Shown here: piece by piece, positions 24,026-31,970 of the stretch
Layout of the letters: the number at the start of each line of letters is the position of its first letter
Position numbering within the stretch: position 1 is the first letter of the stretch
Assembly (NCBI RefSeq): GCF_014287895.1
Contig: NZ_JACOPP010000015.1
Coordinates: 3,782 to 67,781, forward strand
Source: Lawsonibacter hominis
Lineage (GTDB): Bacteria > Bacillota > Clostridia > Oscillospirales > Oscillospiraceae
Length of the DNA stretch: 64,000 nucleotides
Direction of reading: 5' to 3'
Position numbers and translations under genes: made by a program
The notes under the pieces: generated by a model
Databases searched by the model: none
What the model was told of the DNA's origin: nothing
The model's input: the letters and a program-made list of their open reading frames with translations, nothing else

Positions 24026-25840
24026 ATGGAAGCGCTGTTTGCCCTGCCCCAGCAGCGGATGGACGCGCTGACCGGTTGGCTGGCGGCCAACCCGCAGCTG
24101 TGCGGCTGGTTTACGTCCATCGTACGCTTTGTGTTCCCGGTACTGGCTCTGCTGATCCTTATCCGCTCCATCCGTTCCCTGCTGACGGTGCCCCATCTGC
24201 CGGAGGTGTGGGCCTACCTGACCCTGCCCAACGGGTCGGGGGAGCCCCTGACCCACTGGGAAAACATCCTGGGCCGGGGCGGCGCCTGCGACGTGGTGCT
24301 GAATTATCCGGTGGTCTCCCGCCAGCACGCCGCCCTGATCCGCCGCGAGGACGACACCTGGACGGTCCACGACCTGGGCTCCACCGGCGGCGTCACCGTC
24401 AACGGCGCGGCGGTGGAGGGCAGCGCCCCGGTGGCCTACGGAGACGTTCTGGGCCTGGGCGGGGTGGAGACCGTGCTGCTGCCCGTGTCTCCGGAGGAAA
24501 AGGCCCAGCGCCGCCACCGCCGCCGTGCCGCCAAGCCCGCCTCTCCCTGGCTGGGGCTGGTGCTGCTGACGGTGTTTCAGGTGCTGTGCGCGCTGCAGCT
24601 GATCCTCTCCGCCGGGGCGCAGGCCACGCTCAACCTTCCCGGCGCCTTTCTCTGCCTCTCGCTGGTGATGTGGCTCTACTTTCTCACCATGCGCCTGCTG
24701 CGGCGGGTGGGGTTCGAGATGGAGACCATCGCGTTCTTCCTGTCCACCCTGTCCCTGGCCATCACCGCCTCCTCCGCGCCGTCGGCGCTGTTCAAGCAAT
24801 TTCTCGCCCTGCTGCTGGGCCTGGTCCTCTTCCTGATACTGGGCGTTTTTCTGCGGGATCTGGAGCGGGCCAAGCACATCCGCTGGCTCATGGCCGCCGC
24901 CGCGATCGGCCTGGTATCCGTCACCCTGGTGCTGGGATCCGCCCCTCAGTACGGCGCGGCCAACTGGATCCGGCTGGGCGCGCTCTCCCTCCAGCCCTCG
25001 GAGCTGGCCAAGATCTGCTATATCTTTGCCGGCTCGGCCACGCTGGAGCGGCTCTTCCGCAAGCGGAACCTGGGCCTGTTCATCGTCCTGACCGGCGTGT
25101 GCCTGGGCTGTCTGGCCCTGATGAGCGATTTCGGCACCGCCGCCATCTTTTTCGTAACCTTCCTGGTCATCGCCTATCTCCGCTCCGGTGATTTCGCCAC
25201 CCTGTCCCTGATCACGGGCGGCGGCGTGTTCGCCGTGCTCACCATGCTCTCCCTCAAGCCCTATATCCTCCGGCGCTTTGCCACCTGGGGCCACGCCTGG
25301 GAGAACGCCTCCGCCGGGGGCTACCAGCAGACCCGCGCCATGTCGGCCGCCGCCTCCGGCGGTCTGGTGGGGGTGGGGCCCGGGGAGGGCTGGCTCCACC
25401 GGGTGGCCGCCGCGGATACCGATCTGGTCTTCGGTATGCTCTGTGAGGAGTGGGGCCTGATCATCGCGGCGCTGGCGGTGCTCTCCGTGTTCACACTGGC
25501 GGTCTTCGCCGTGCGCGCCTGCCGGGCGGGCCGGAGCAGCTTTTACACCATCGCCGCCTGCGCCGCCACCTCCATGATGGTCTTTCAAACCTGCCTGAAC
25601 GTGTTCGGCGCGGTGGACCTGCTGCCCCTCACCGGGGTCACGTTTCCCTTCGTGTCCAACGGCGGATCGTCCATGCTGGCTTCCTGGGGCCTGCTGGCCT
25701 TTCTGAAAGCCACCGACACCCGCCAGAACGCCAGCTTTGCCATCCGCCTGCCTTCCCGGCGGGAGGACCGCCGGGGTGCGGCGCTGGCCCCCCGGGACAC
25801 GGAGGGCTGGGAACAGGAGGCGGATGATGAAGAAGATTGA
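24026..25840 (+). CDS. FtsW/RodA/SpoVE-family polymerase with N-terminal FHA domain
   Basis: A 604-residue SEDS protein. After one N-terminal transmembrane helix (about 33-48) comes an FHA phosphopeptide-binding domain (about residues 80-145, with ILGRGGACDVVLNY, SRQHAALI and GSTGGVTVNG), then ten hydrophobic segments with the SEDS signatures RLGALSLQPSELAK and GVTFPFVSNGGSSM. SEDS proteins polymerise glycan strands with a class B PBP, and the next gene, overlapping by 17 bp, is exactly such a PBP. The FHA domain suggests recruitment or control by a Ser/Thr kinase. Start ATG 24026 with AAGGAGGGG. Confidence 0.92.
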   Translation: MEALFALPQQRMDALTGWLAANPQLCGWFTSIVRFVFPVLALLILIRSIRSLLTVPHLPEVWAYLTLPNGSGEPLTHWENILGRGGACDVVLNYPVVSRQHAALIRREDDTWTVHDLGSTGGVTVNGAAVEGSAPVAYGDVLGLGGVETVLLPVSPEEKAQRRHRRRAAKPASPWLGLVLLTVFQVLCALQLILSAGAQATLNLPGAFLCLSLVMWLYFLTMRLLRRVGFEMETIAFFLSTLSLAITASSAPSALFKQFLALLLGLVLFLILGVFLRDLERAKHIRWLMAAAAIGLVSVTLVLGSAPQYGAANWIRLGALSLQPSELAKICYIFAGSATLERLFRKRNLGLFIVLTGVCLGCLALMSDFGTAAIFFVTFLVIAYLRSGDFATLSLITGGGVFAVLTMLSLKPYILRRFATWGHAWENASAGGYQQTRAMSAAASGGLVGVGPGEGWLHRVAAADTDLVFGMLCEEWGLIIAALAVLSVFTLAVFAVRACRAGRSSFYTIAACAATSMMVFQTCLNVFGAVDLLPLTGVTFPFVSNGGSSMLASWGLLAFLKATDTRQNASFAIRLPSRREDRRGAALAPRDTEGWEQEADDEED

Positions 25841-27197
25841 ACGCCGGGCCCTGTTGTGCCTGCTCCTGGCCGCCGCCCTGATCGCGGGGCTGGCGCTGTA
25901 TGTGGGGCGCTGGGCGCTGAACGGCGGGCGCTGGGCCTCCTACGCCGCCAACCGGCATCTGTTCAACTCCAGCGGGGAGCTGGCCGTGGGCCGGGTGCTG
26001 GACCGGGACGACGACGTGCTCTCCTGGGTGGACGGCGCCGGGCGGCGCGCCTACTACGAAAACGCCACGGTACGGAAAGCCACCCTCCATGCAGTGGGGG
26101 ACCGGGGCGGCAACATCGGCACCGGCGCCCTGACCGCCTTTGCCGACCGGCTTTCGGGCTACAACCTGCTCACCGGAGCCTACTCCCCCCTGGGCCGGGG
26201 CAACGACCTGTACCTGACCCTGGACGCCCGGCTCAACTACATCGCCTATCAGGCGCTGGGCGGGCGCAAGGGGGCCGTGGGCGTGTACAACTATCAGACG
26301 GGGGAAGTCCTGTGCATGGTCTCCGCCCCCTCCTTCGATCCCCTGGATCCCCCGGAGCATGTGGAGGACGATCCCGCCTACGACGGAGTCTATCTCAACC
26401 GCTTCCTGTCCGGTACGTTTGTGCCCGGCTCGGTGTATAAGACCATTACTCTGGCCGCGGCCATTGAGAACATTCCCGATCTCTTCACGCGCACCTGGAC
26501 CTGTACCGGCTCCACCGACGTGGCGGGTGAGGCCGTCACCTGTCCTCACGCGCACGGGGAGCTGGATATCTACGCAGCGCTCTCCAGCTCCTGCAACGGA
26601 GTGTTCGCCCTTCTGGCCGCCGAGCTGGGGGACGCGGTGCTGGAGGCTTACACCCGGCAGGCGGGCCTGACGGCGCGCTATTCCGTCAGCGGCCTGAATA
26701 CCGCCGCCGGGAGCTTTGCCTTCAGCGGCCTTTCGCAGGGGGCGCTGGGCTGGGCCGGCGTGGGGCAGGGGGACGACCTGGTCAACCCCTGCGCGCTGAT
26801 GGTCTACATGGGAGCCATCGCAAACGGGGGAAGCGCGGCGGCGCCCCAGCTCGTCCTCAAGACGGAAAACGCCCTGGGACTGCCCTCCGGCTTCTACCGC
26901 AGAAAGAGCACTGGCACCCTGGTCGCCCCAGCCACAGCGGCCACCCTGGCCGAGATGATGCACCGCAACGTGACCGAGACCTATGGGGCCGGCCGCTTCC
27001 CCAATATGGACGTGTGCGCCAAGAGCGGTACGGCGGAAGTGGGTGGCGGCAACCCCCACGCCTGGTTCGCCGGATTCCTGCGGGGGACGGATACGCCCTA
27101 CGCCTTTGTGGTGCTGGTGGAAAACGGCGGCTCCGGCGCGGATACGGCGGGCTCCGTGGCCGCCCAGGTGCTGGACGCGCTGGTCAACGGGTATTGA
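25824..27197 (+). CDS. Class B penicillin-binding protein, partner of FtsW-FHA
   Basis: A 457-residue transpeptidase with an N-terminal transmembrane helix (residues 8-30) and the three penicilloyl-transferase motifs: S203-V-Y-K206, S256-C-N258 and K400-S-G402. It lacks large C-terminal PASTA domains and is shorter than PBP2, like PbpA/SpoVD-related enzymes paired with FHA-SEDS proteins. Start codons overlap the end of the SEDS gene, indicating coupled translation. Cell envelope; probable role in a specialised septal or sporulation synthesis. Confidence 0.9.
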   Translation: MMKKIERRALLCLLLAAALIAGLALYVGRWALNGGRWASYAANRHLFNSSGELAVGRVLDRDDDVLSWVDGAGRRAYYENATVRKATLHAVGDRGGNIGTGALTAFADRLSGYNLLTGAYSPLGRGNDLYLTLDARLNYIAYQALGGRKGAVGVYNYQTGEVLCMVSAPSFDPLDPPEHVEDDPAYDGVYLNRFLSGTFVPGSVYKTITLAAAIENIPDLFTRTWTCTGSTDVAGEAVTCPHAHGELDIYAALSSSCNGVFALLAAELGDAVLEAYTRQAGLTARYSVSGLNTAAGSFAFSGLSQGALGWAGVGQGDDLVNPCALMVYMGAIANGGSAAAPQLVLKTENALGLPSGFYRRKSTGTLVAPATAATLAEMMHRNVTETYGAGRFPNMDVCAKSGTAEVGGGNPHAWFAGFLRGTDTPYAFVVLVENGGSGADTAGSVAAQVLDALVNGY

Positions 27198-27228
27198 CCC
27201 TTTCCCGGCCGGCTCCGCTTGCCCTCAA

Positions 27229-27260
27229 AAACGGGACCAACCCGAAGGTTGGTCCCGTTT
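27229..27260. terminator. Intrinsic terminator between convergent PBP and yabR
   Basis: A 14-bp stem AAACGGGACCAACC and complement, loop CGAA, ending in TTT. Confidence 0.88.
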
Positions 27261-27294
27261 CTCGTTTTCGGTCTGTGCCGCCGGGAAAGGGCGT

Positions 27295-27732
27295 TTACTT
27301 GCGCCCGCCCCTGCGGGAATTGCGCCGCTCCGCCTGGCGCAGCTCGGACAGCTTGCTGTCTGAAGAGGCCATGAACTGCTTGAGCCGGTCCTCAAAGGTG
27401 GCCGGCTCCGCCGGAGCGCTCTTGCCGCGGAAGCCGCCGCCGCTCTGGCCCGCCGGGCGGCCCATGGGGCGGCCCTGACCCGCCGGACGGGGCGGGGGAT
27501 CCATTGCCTTTTTGATGGAGAGGTTGATGCGGCCGTTTTCGTCGATGCCGATGACCTTGACTTTGACCTGCTGCCCTTCCTTAAGATGATCCTTTACATC
27601 ATTTACGTAGGAGTAGGCGATCTCAGAGATATGCACCAAACCCGACCTGCCCTCCGGCAGGGCGACGAAAGCGCCGAACTTTGTGATGCCTGTGACCTTC
27701 CCCTCTACAACCGAACCAACACCGAACTCCAT
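27295..27732 (-). CDS. yabR: S1-domain RNA-binding protein YabR
   Basis: A 145-residue protein with one S1 domain (residues 1-75: GSVVEGKVTGITKFGAFVAL, GLVHISEI, INLSIKKA) followed by a proline/glycine/arginine-rich tail and a basic C-terminus. It probably binds RNA or ribosomes. It is the last gene of the order yabP-yabQ-divIC-yabR, conserved in Bacillus. The start ATG is 13 bases from the nearest AAGGAGG, longer than usual, and no better in-frame start exists. Confidence 0.85.
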   Translation of the reverse strand: MEFGVGSVVEGKVTGITKFGAFVALPEGRSGLVHISEIAYSYVNDVKDHLKEGQQVKVKVIGIDENGRINLSIKKAMDPPPRPAGQGRPMGRPAGQSGGGFRGKSAPAEPATFEDRLKQFMASSDSKLSELRQAERRNSRRGGRK

Positions 27733-27776
27733 CTGACAGACATATCCTCCTTATCAATCTGCGCGGGGTAAACGCA

Positions 27777-28052
27777 CTAATTGGTGAAATAGAAGACATA
27801 CTCGCCCGGCTCCACCAGCCCCAGCTTGCTGCGGGCGATATCAGCCTGCCGCTGGGGGTCGCCGCTGTTTTCCACGGCGTCTGCCAAGTCGGCGTTGACC
27901 TGCTTCTGGGCGGCTACCTCCGCCTGGGCCTGCGTCAGGTCGGACTGAGCCTGCTGAATCTGCCCCCGCAGGTTCAACAGGGCGCTTGCCACGCCGATAA
28001 GCAGGGCCAGGACCACCAGCTTGGTCAGGATGGACGCTTTTTTGGTTTTCAT
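27777..28052 (-). CDS. divIC: Septum formation initiator DivIC/FtsB-like
   Basis: A 91-residue bitopic protein: short cytoplasmic N-terminus (MKTKKASILTK), one transmembrane helix (about 11-28), then a leucine-zipper coiled coil (GQIQQAQSDLTQAQAEVA) and a conserved end LGLVEPGEYVFYF. It belongs to the divisome FtsL/DivIC complex that activates septal synthesis. ATG 28052 with GGAGG is preferred over the frame's first start. Its first 212 bp overlap the yabQ reading frame, which lacks a stop until 27841. Confidence 0.88.
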   Translation of the reverse strand: MKTKKASILTKLVVLALLIGVASALLNLRGQIQQAQSDLTQAQAEVAAQKQVNADLADAVENSGDPQRQADIARSKLGLVEPGEYVFYFTN

Positions 28053-28545
28053 GGCCCTTCCCTCCTGCCGCCGCGTCGGCATTTTGCCGGTGCGCTTCTT
28101 CCATTTCCCTAGATATCAGCTTTATTTTATACCACTTGCGCCGATAATGGAAGGTTTTTTTTGCTCTTTTTCCGATTTTTTTGCATAGACGTCCTGCGGC
28201 CACAACCGGTAGTGTGGCCAGGCGCCACAACACCCCCAGAAAATCCGCCAGCAGGTAGCCCAGCTTGAGGGCCCAGCGGCTGAGCAGCAAGAAGTAGACC
28301 GTAGCGCCCCCCAACACGCCCAAGACCAGGTAGATGCGCACCGCCCCGTCTCCGGCGGCGACGGCATAGACGAACAGGGCCGCGGTGACCGCCAGCCAGA
28401 ACACCAAATCCAGCAGGGCGCCCAGCAGCTTCAGGGGGATGCGGACGCGGAGGATGCGGAAAAAGTCGTACAGCAGCCCCACCGCCGCTCCCAGCAGCAG
28501 CGCTCCGGCCAGCAGGGCAGCCTGGGCGGAGACCGAGATCTCCAT
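27841..28545 (-). CDS. yabQ: Spore cortex protein YabQ, C-terminus read through divIC
   Basis: A 234-codon frame. Residues 1-150 are a genuine YabQ: about four hydrophobic helices, then a basic stretch with KTFHYRRKWYKIKLISREMEE. YabQ is a spore outer-membrane protein needed for cortex formation. The last 70-80 codons overlap divIC in another frame and look like low-complexity GC read-through (A, G, R, P-rich), so the stop codon normally found before divIC is lost or displaced. Starts 1 bp after yabP. Confidence 0.8.
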   Translation of the reverse strand: MEISVSAQAALLAGALLLGAAVGLLYDFFRILRVRIPLKLLGALLDLVFWLAVTAALFVYAVAAGDGAVRIYLVLGVLGGATVYFLLLSRWALKLGYLLADFLGVLWRLATLPVVAAGRLCKKIGKRAKKTFHYRRKWYKIKLISREMEEAHRQNADAAAGGKGHENQKSVHPDQAGGPGPAYRRGKRPVEPAGADSAGSVRPDAGPGGGSRPEAGQRRLGRRRGKQRRPPAAG

Positions 28546-28546
28546 C

Positions 28547-28837
28547 TCAGCGGAACAGGCGGGCCAGCAGGCCCCCGGCCTTTTCCCGGCCGGAATCCTC
28601 GTACGTCAGGGAATCGATGTCCCCCTCCACCTTCAGGTCTCCCCCGTCCAGGCTCAGCTTTTCGATGTGCAGCCCCTGGCCCCGGACGATCAGGGTGCCC
28701 CGGCTGGTGTACATGACGATGGTATTCTCGTCGAAGCTCTCCACTTCCTCCACGCCGGAGACGGAAAGCTGCTCCCGCTCTTCCAAAACGATGTGATGGG
28801 CCGCCTCGGCCCGGGTCCTGTTCTCCTCATACGGCAT
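28547..28837 (-). CDS. yabP: Sporulation protein YabP
   Basis: A 96-residue protein of the YabP/YqfC family, with HHIVLEEREQLSVSGVEEVESFDE and LIVRGQGLHIEKLSLDGGDLKVEGDIDSLTYE (shown in part). It is required with YabQ for spore cortex peptidoglycan in Bacillus. First gene of the yabP-yabQ-divIC-yabR cluster. Sporulation-specific control (sigma-E) is known for this operon elsewhere, but I did not identify the promoter here. Confidence 0.9.
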   Translation of the reverse strand: MPYEENRTRAEAAHHIVLEEREQLSVSGVEEVESFDENTIVMYTSRGTLIVRGQGLHIEKLSLDGGDLKVEGDIDSLTYEDSGREKAGGLLARLFR

Positions 28838-28900
28838 TCGGATGACCCCACCTTTCCCGTTATGATCTCATTGATGTATATGGGACAGGGGGGCAGGATA

Positions 28901-29452
28901 TTACGCCTGCTGCCGGGGCAGGGCGCGGAGCAGCGGCTTTGCCAGCAGCGCGGCGGCCGCGATCTTCACCGCGTCGCCGGGCAGGTAAACCAGCATGCCC
29001 GCCCAAAGCACGGCGGACAGGGACATGCCCCGGCCCAGGTAGCCGTTGAAAATAAGGTACATGTAGGGGATGCCCACCAGGTAAAGCACGCCGTCCCCCG
29101 CCGCGCAGGCCAGCGCCGTCCGCCAGGGCCGCGTTCCGTCTCCCGCCAGCTTTCCCATGACCCAGGCCGCCGGAATAAGCCCCAGCAGAAAGCCGAAGCT
29201 GGGCTGAAACACATATCCCGGACCGCCGCCCTGGGTAAACACCGGCAGGCCCGCCAATCCCAGCGCCACGTAAACGATCTGGGACAGGGCGCCCCACCTG
29301 GGCCCCAACAGCAGGGCCGCCATGGCGGTAAAGAAAAACTGCAGGGTGATGGACATGGCCCCTGCCGGAAGGCGCAGGAAGGCGCCTACGGCGGTCAGCG
29401 CGGCAAACAGGGCGCACAGGATCAGCATACGGGTATGGTTCCTCATTTTCAT
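28901..29452 (-). CDS. bioY: Biotin ECF transporter S component BioY
   Basis: A 183-residue membrane protein with six hydrophobic segments and BioY signatures (LPAGAMSITLQFFFTAMAALLLG, GGGPGYVFQPSFGFLLG in part, and LPGDAVKI). It captures biotin for import, usually with the shared ECF module EcfA/A'/T, which is not in this window. It is divergent from birA with a BirA operator between them, so uptake is shut off when biotinyl-AMP-loaded BirA accumulates. Confidence 0.95.
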   Translation of the reverse strand: MKMRNHTRMLILCALFAALTAVGAFLRLPAGAMSITLQFFFTAMAALLLGPRWGALSQIVYVALGLAGLPVFTQGGGPGYVFQPSFGFLLGLIPAAWVMGKLAGDGTRPWRTALACAAGDGVLYLVGIPYMYLIFNGYLGRGMSLSAVLWAGMLVYLPGDAVKIAAAALLAKPLLRALPRQQA

Positions 29453-29460
29453 CCCTCCAT

Positions 29461-29506
29461 TGTAAACCTTTTTTATATTTTAGTTTACATTTCGTCAATT
29501 GTAAAC
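29461..29506. promoter_or_regulatory. BirA operator controlling bioY and birA
   Basis: TGTAAAC-N15-GTTTACA (29461-29467 and 29483-29489) matches the Firmicute BirA site geometry, and an additional half-site TTGTAAAC lies at 29499-29506. The minus-strand bioY promoter (TTGACG around 29497 with a TATAAA-like -10) overlaps it, so binding would block bioY. Confidence 0.85.
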
Positions 29507-29522
29507 TGTCACTTCCGATAAG

Positions 29523-29551
29523 TTGACAGGACCCGGTTTCTCTGATACGAT
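29523..29551 (+). promoter_or_regulatory. Promoter of birA
   Basis: TTGACA, 17 bp, TACGAT, 26 bp upstream of the GTG start. It lies just outside the BirA operator, so autoregulation would be weaker than bioY control. Confidence 0.7.
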
Positions 29552-29577
29552 ACAAAAAAACGAAAGGAGGCGGCGCT

Positions 29578-30564
29578 GTGCTGCGGGATCAGGTGCTGGC
29601 GCTGCTGAAGGCGGGGGATGCTCCCTGCTCCGGCGAGGGAATGAGCCGAACGCTGGGGGTAAGCCGGGCGGCGGTGTGGAAGGCCGTGGAGGCGCTGCGG
29701 CAGGAGGGCTACGTCATTTCCTCCGCGCCCCACCGCGGCTACCGGCTGGAGGACTCTCCGGACCTGCTCTCGCCCGGGGAACTGGCCGGGGCGCTGGCCG
29801 GCCGGACCGTGGGGGCGGCGCTGCTCTGTCTGGACACGGTAGATTCCACCAACAATGAGCTCAAGCGCCGCGCCGACACCGCCCCCGACGGCCTGGCGGT
29901 GCTGGCGCAGGAACAGACCGGGGGCCGGGGGCGGCTGGGCCGCTCGTTCGTCTCTCCCGCCGGAAAGGGGCTCTACCTCTCCGTGCTGCTGCGGCCCCAA
30001 TGCGTGCTGGCCGACGCGGGGATGCTCACGGCCTGGACGGCGGTGGCGGTCTGCCGGGCGCTGGAACGCTGCTGCGGCGTCCGCGCCGGGATCAAGTGGC
30101 CCAACGACATCGTGCTGGAGGGCAGAAAGCTCTGCGGCATCCTCACGGAACTGGAGCTGGAGGCAGAGACCGCCGCCCTGCGGCATGTGATCGTGGGCGT
30201 GGGGATCAACGTGAGCCAGGACGCGGCCGACTTCGGCCCGGAGGTGGCCCCGGTCGCCATCTCCCTGGCCCAGGCCCTGGGGCAGGCCCCCCGCCGCTCC
30301 CAACTGGCGGCAGAGGTGCTCTCCGCCCTGGATGACCTGTACCGGGCCTTTCCGGCGCAAAAGGCGGACTACCTGGCGCGCTACCGCGCGCTGTGCGTGA
30401 CGGCGGGGCGAGCGGTCCGGGTACTGCGTCCCGGCCAGGTCCGCACGGGGACCGCCGAAGCAGTGAACGAGGATTTTGCGCTGCTGGTCCGCTGGGACAA
30501 CGGGGAGCAAGAGGCGCTTTCCTCCGGCGAGGTCTCCGTCCGGGGCCTTTTGGGCTATGAATAG
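29578..30564 (+). CDS. birA: Bifunctional biotin-protein ligase / biotin repressor
   Basis: A 328-residue protein with an N-terminal winged helix-turn-helix (residues 1-60, SRTLGVSRAAVWKAVEALR) and a biotin-protein ligase domain with GGRGRLGRSFVSPAGKGLYLS (in part), the biotinyl-5-AMP loop, and KWPNDIV. It attaches biotin to carboxylase subunits and represses biotin uptake. Start GTG 29578 with GAAAGGAGG. The operator upstream and divergent bioY confirm the regulatory role. Confidence 0.96.
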   Translation: MLRDQVLALLKAGDAPCSGEGMSRTLGVSRAAVWKAVEALRQEGYVISSAPHRGYRLEDSPDLLSPGELAGALAGRTVGAALLCLDTVDSTNNELKRRADTAPDGLAVLAQEQTGGRGRLGRSFVSPAGKGLYLSVLLRPQCVLADAGMLTAWTAVAVCRALERCCGVRAGIKWPNDIVLEGRKLCGILTELELEAETAALRHVIVGVGINVSQDAADFGPEVAPVAISLAQALGQAPRRSQLAAEVLSALDDLYRAFPAQKADYLARYRALCVTAGRAVRVLRPGQVRTGTAEAVNEDFALLVRWDNGEQEALSSGEVSVRGLLGYE

Positions 30565-30579
30565 GGCCGGAAGGACTTG

Positions 30580-30741
30580 AGGCATCACCGCACAATTCCC
30601 CACGCACGTCTTGGCGGCCAATTTGCCCCACAAATGCGTTGCAAAACCTTGCAATACAAAAAGTATTCCTGCGGTTTCGCGCCTTTTTGCGGCACAAATT
30701 TTCGCGCCGATCCGCACGTGTTGAATGATGCGGTAATGCCT
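30580..30741. mobile_element. MITE-like palindromic element (162 bp)
   Basis: The ends are imperfect terminal inverted repeats: AGGCATCACCGCACAATTC at the left and AGGCATTACCGCATCATTC on the opposite strand at the right. Similarity between the arms continues inward for over 50 bp, so the element can fold into one long imperfect hairpin. It has no coding capacity. Its right end abuts the TTGACA -35 box of the next gene. The layout is that of a non-autonomous miniature transposon. Confidence 0.7.
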
Positions 30742-30768
30742 TGACATTTTTGATCCGTTCGCTATAAT
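30741..30768 (+). promoter_or_regulatory. Promoter of the PfoR-like gene at the MITE edge
   Basis: TTGACA, 16 bp, TATAAT. The first base of the -35 box is the last base of the MITE-like element, and the -10 box overlaps the large palindrome. Confidence 0.75.
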
Positions 30769-30807
30769 AGGACAATATATGTGTCTTGACACATATATTG
30801 TCCTATT
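30766..30807. promoter_or_regulatory. 42-bp near-perfect palindrome over the promoter
   Basis: Two 20-nt arms are exact reverse complements around a 2-nt centre. Each arm contains its own dyad: GACA-N7-TGTC in both GACAATATATGTGTC and GACACATATATTGTC. It covers the end of the -10 box and the transcription start, as expected for a strong repressor site, and could also form an RNA hairpin at the 5' end. Confidence 0.75.
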
Positions 30808-30835
30808 GACTTCAGATCGGAAATGAGGGATCGCC

Positions 30836-31879
30836 ATGGGAACCTGGAAGTCTTTTCTGCAGCGAAAAAATGTGGTCGTCTCCGCCAGGCGGTACGGCGT
30901 GGATGCTCTGGGGGCGATGGCGCAGGGCCTGTTTGCGTCCCTGCTCATCGGCACCATTTTGGATACCCTGGGCGGCCAGCTGGGGGCCGTCTGGCTGGTG
31001 GAGATCGGCGCGTTTGCCAAGGCGGTGTCCGGTCCGGCCATGGCCATCTCCATCGGCTTTGCCCTTCAGGCCCCGCCGCTGGTGCTCTTTTCGCTGGCGG
31101 CGGTAGGCTGGGCGGCCAATGCGCTGGGGGGCGCCGGTGGGCCGCTGGCCGTGCTGGCGGTGAGCGTAACGGCCTGCGAGCTGGGAAAGCTGGTCTCCAA
31201 GGAGACGCCGGTGGACATCCTCGTCACCCCCCTGGTCACCATCCTCTCAGGCGCGGGTCTTTCCATGCTCATCGCCGCCCCCATCGGCGCGCTCGCCCTT
31301 GCCCTGGGGCAGCTCATCATGTGGGCCACCGAGCTGCAGCCGTTCCTGATGGGGATCGTCGTATCGGTGCTGGTGGGCATTTTTCTTACCCTGCCCATCT
31401 CCTCCGCCGCCATCTGCCACGCCCTGAGCCTCACCGGCCTGGCGGGGGGCGCCGCCGTGGCGGGGTGCTGCGCCCAGATGGTGGGCTTTGCGGTCCTCTC
31501 CTTTCGGGAAAACCGCTGGGGCGGCCTGGTGAGTCAGGGACTGGGCACCTCCATGCTCCAGATGGGCAATATCGTCCGCAATCCCCGCATCTGGCTGCCC
31601 GCCATTCTGACCTCCGCCGTGACCGGCCCCATCGCCACCTGCCTTTTCCATCTGGAGATGAACGGCCCCGCCATTTCCTCGGGCATGGGGACCTGCGGTC
31701 TGGTAGGCCAGATCGGCGTCTACTCCGGCTGGGTGGCCGGCGGGCGGGCGATCACCCTGCTTGACTGGGCGGGACTGCTCCTGATCAGCGTTCTTCTGCC
31801 CGCCGTGGTCTGCTGGGGCTTCGGCCTGTTGTTCCGAAAGATCGGCTGGATCCGCGAGGGGGACCTGACGCTGAACTGA
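30836..31879 (+). CDS. PfoR-like PTS_EIIC_2 family membrane protein
   Basis: A 347-residue integral membrane protein with eight to ten helices, matching the PTS_EIIC_2/PfoR family (GMAQGLFASLLIGTI, motif; AAPIGALALALGQL; LEMNGPAISSGMGTCGLVG). It resembles the IIC channel of PTS systems but has no linked IIA/IIB genes here. PfoR in Clostridium perfringens was first reported as a regulator of toxin expression; the molecular function is unclear. The promoter is overlapped by a 42-bp palindrome, implying tight control. Starts at ATG 30836 and ends before a strong terminator. Confidence 0.8.
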   Translation: MGTWKSFLQRKNVVVSARRYGVDALGAMAQGLFASLLIGTILDTLGGQLGAVWLVEIGAFAKAVSGPAMAISIGFALQAPPLVLFSLAAVGWAANALGGAGGPLAVLAVSVTACELGKLVSKETPVDILVTPLVTILSGAGLSMLIAAPIGALALALGQLIMWATELQPFLMGIVVSVLVGIFLTLPISSAAICHALSLTGLAGGAAVAGCCAQMVGFAVLSFRENRWGGLVSQGLGTSMLQMGNIVRNPRIWLPAILTSAVTGPIATCLFHLEMNGPAISSGMGTCGLVGQIGVYSGWVAGGRAITLLDWAGLLLISVLLPAVVCWGFGLLFRKIGWIREGDLTLN

Positions 31880-31928
31880 CTGCGGTCCCTTTGGAACCCC
31901 CGGCCGTTTCTCCATTTCAGTTGCAAAG

Positions 31929-31970
31929 CGCCTGCGCCGGTGGACCTTAGGTCCACCGGCGCAGGCGTTT
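31929..31970. terminator. Strong terminator between convergent PfoR-like gene and lepB
   Basis: A perfect 18-bp stem (CGCCTGCGCCGGTGGACC and complement) with loop TTA followed by TTT. Confidence 0.9.
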
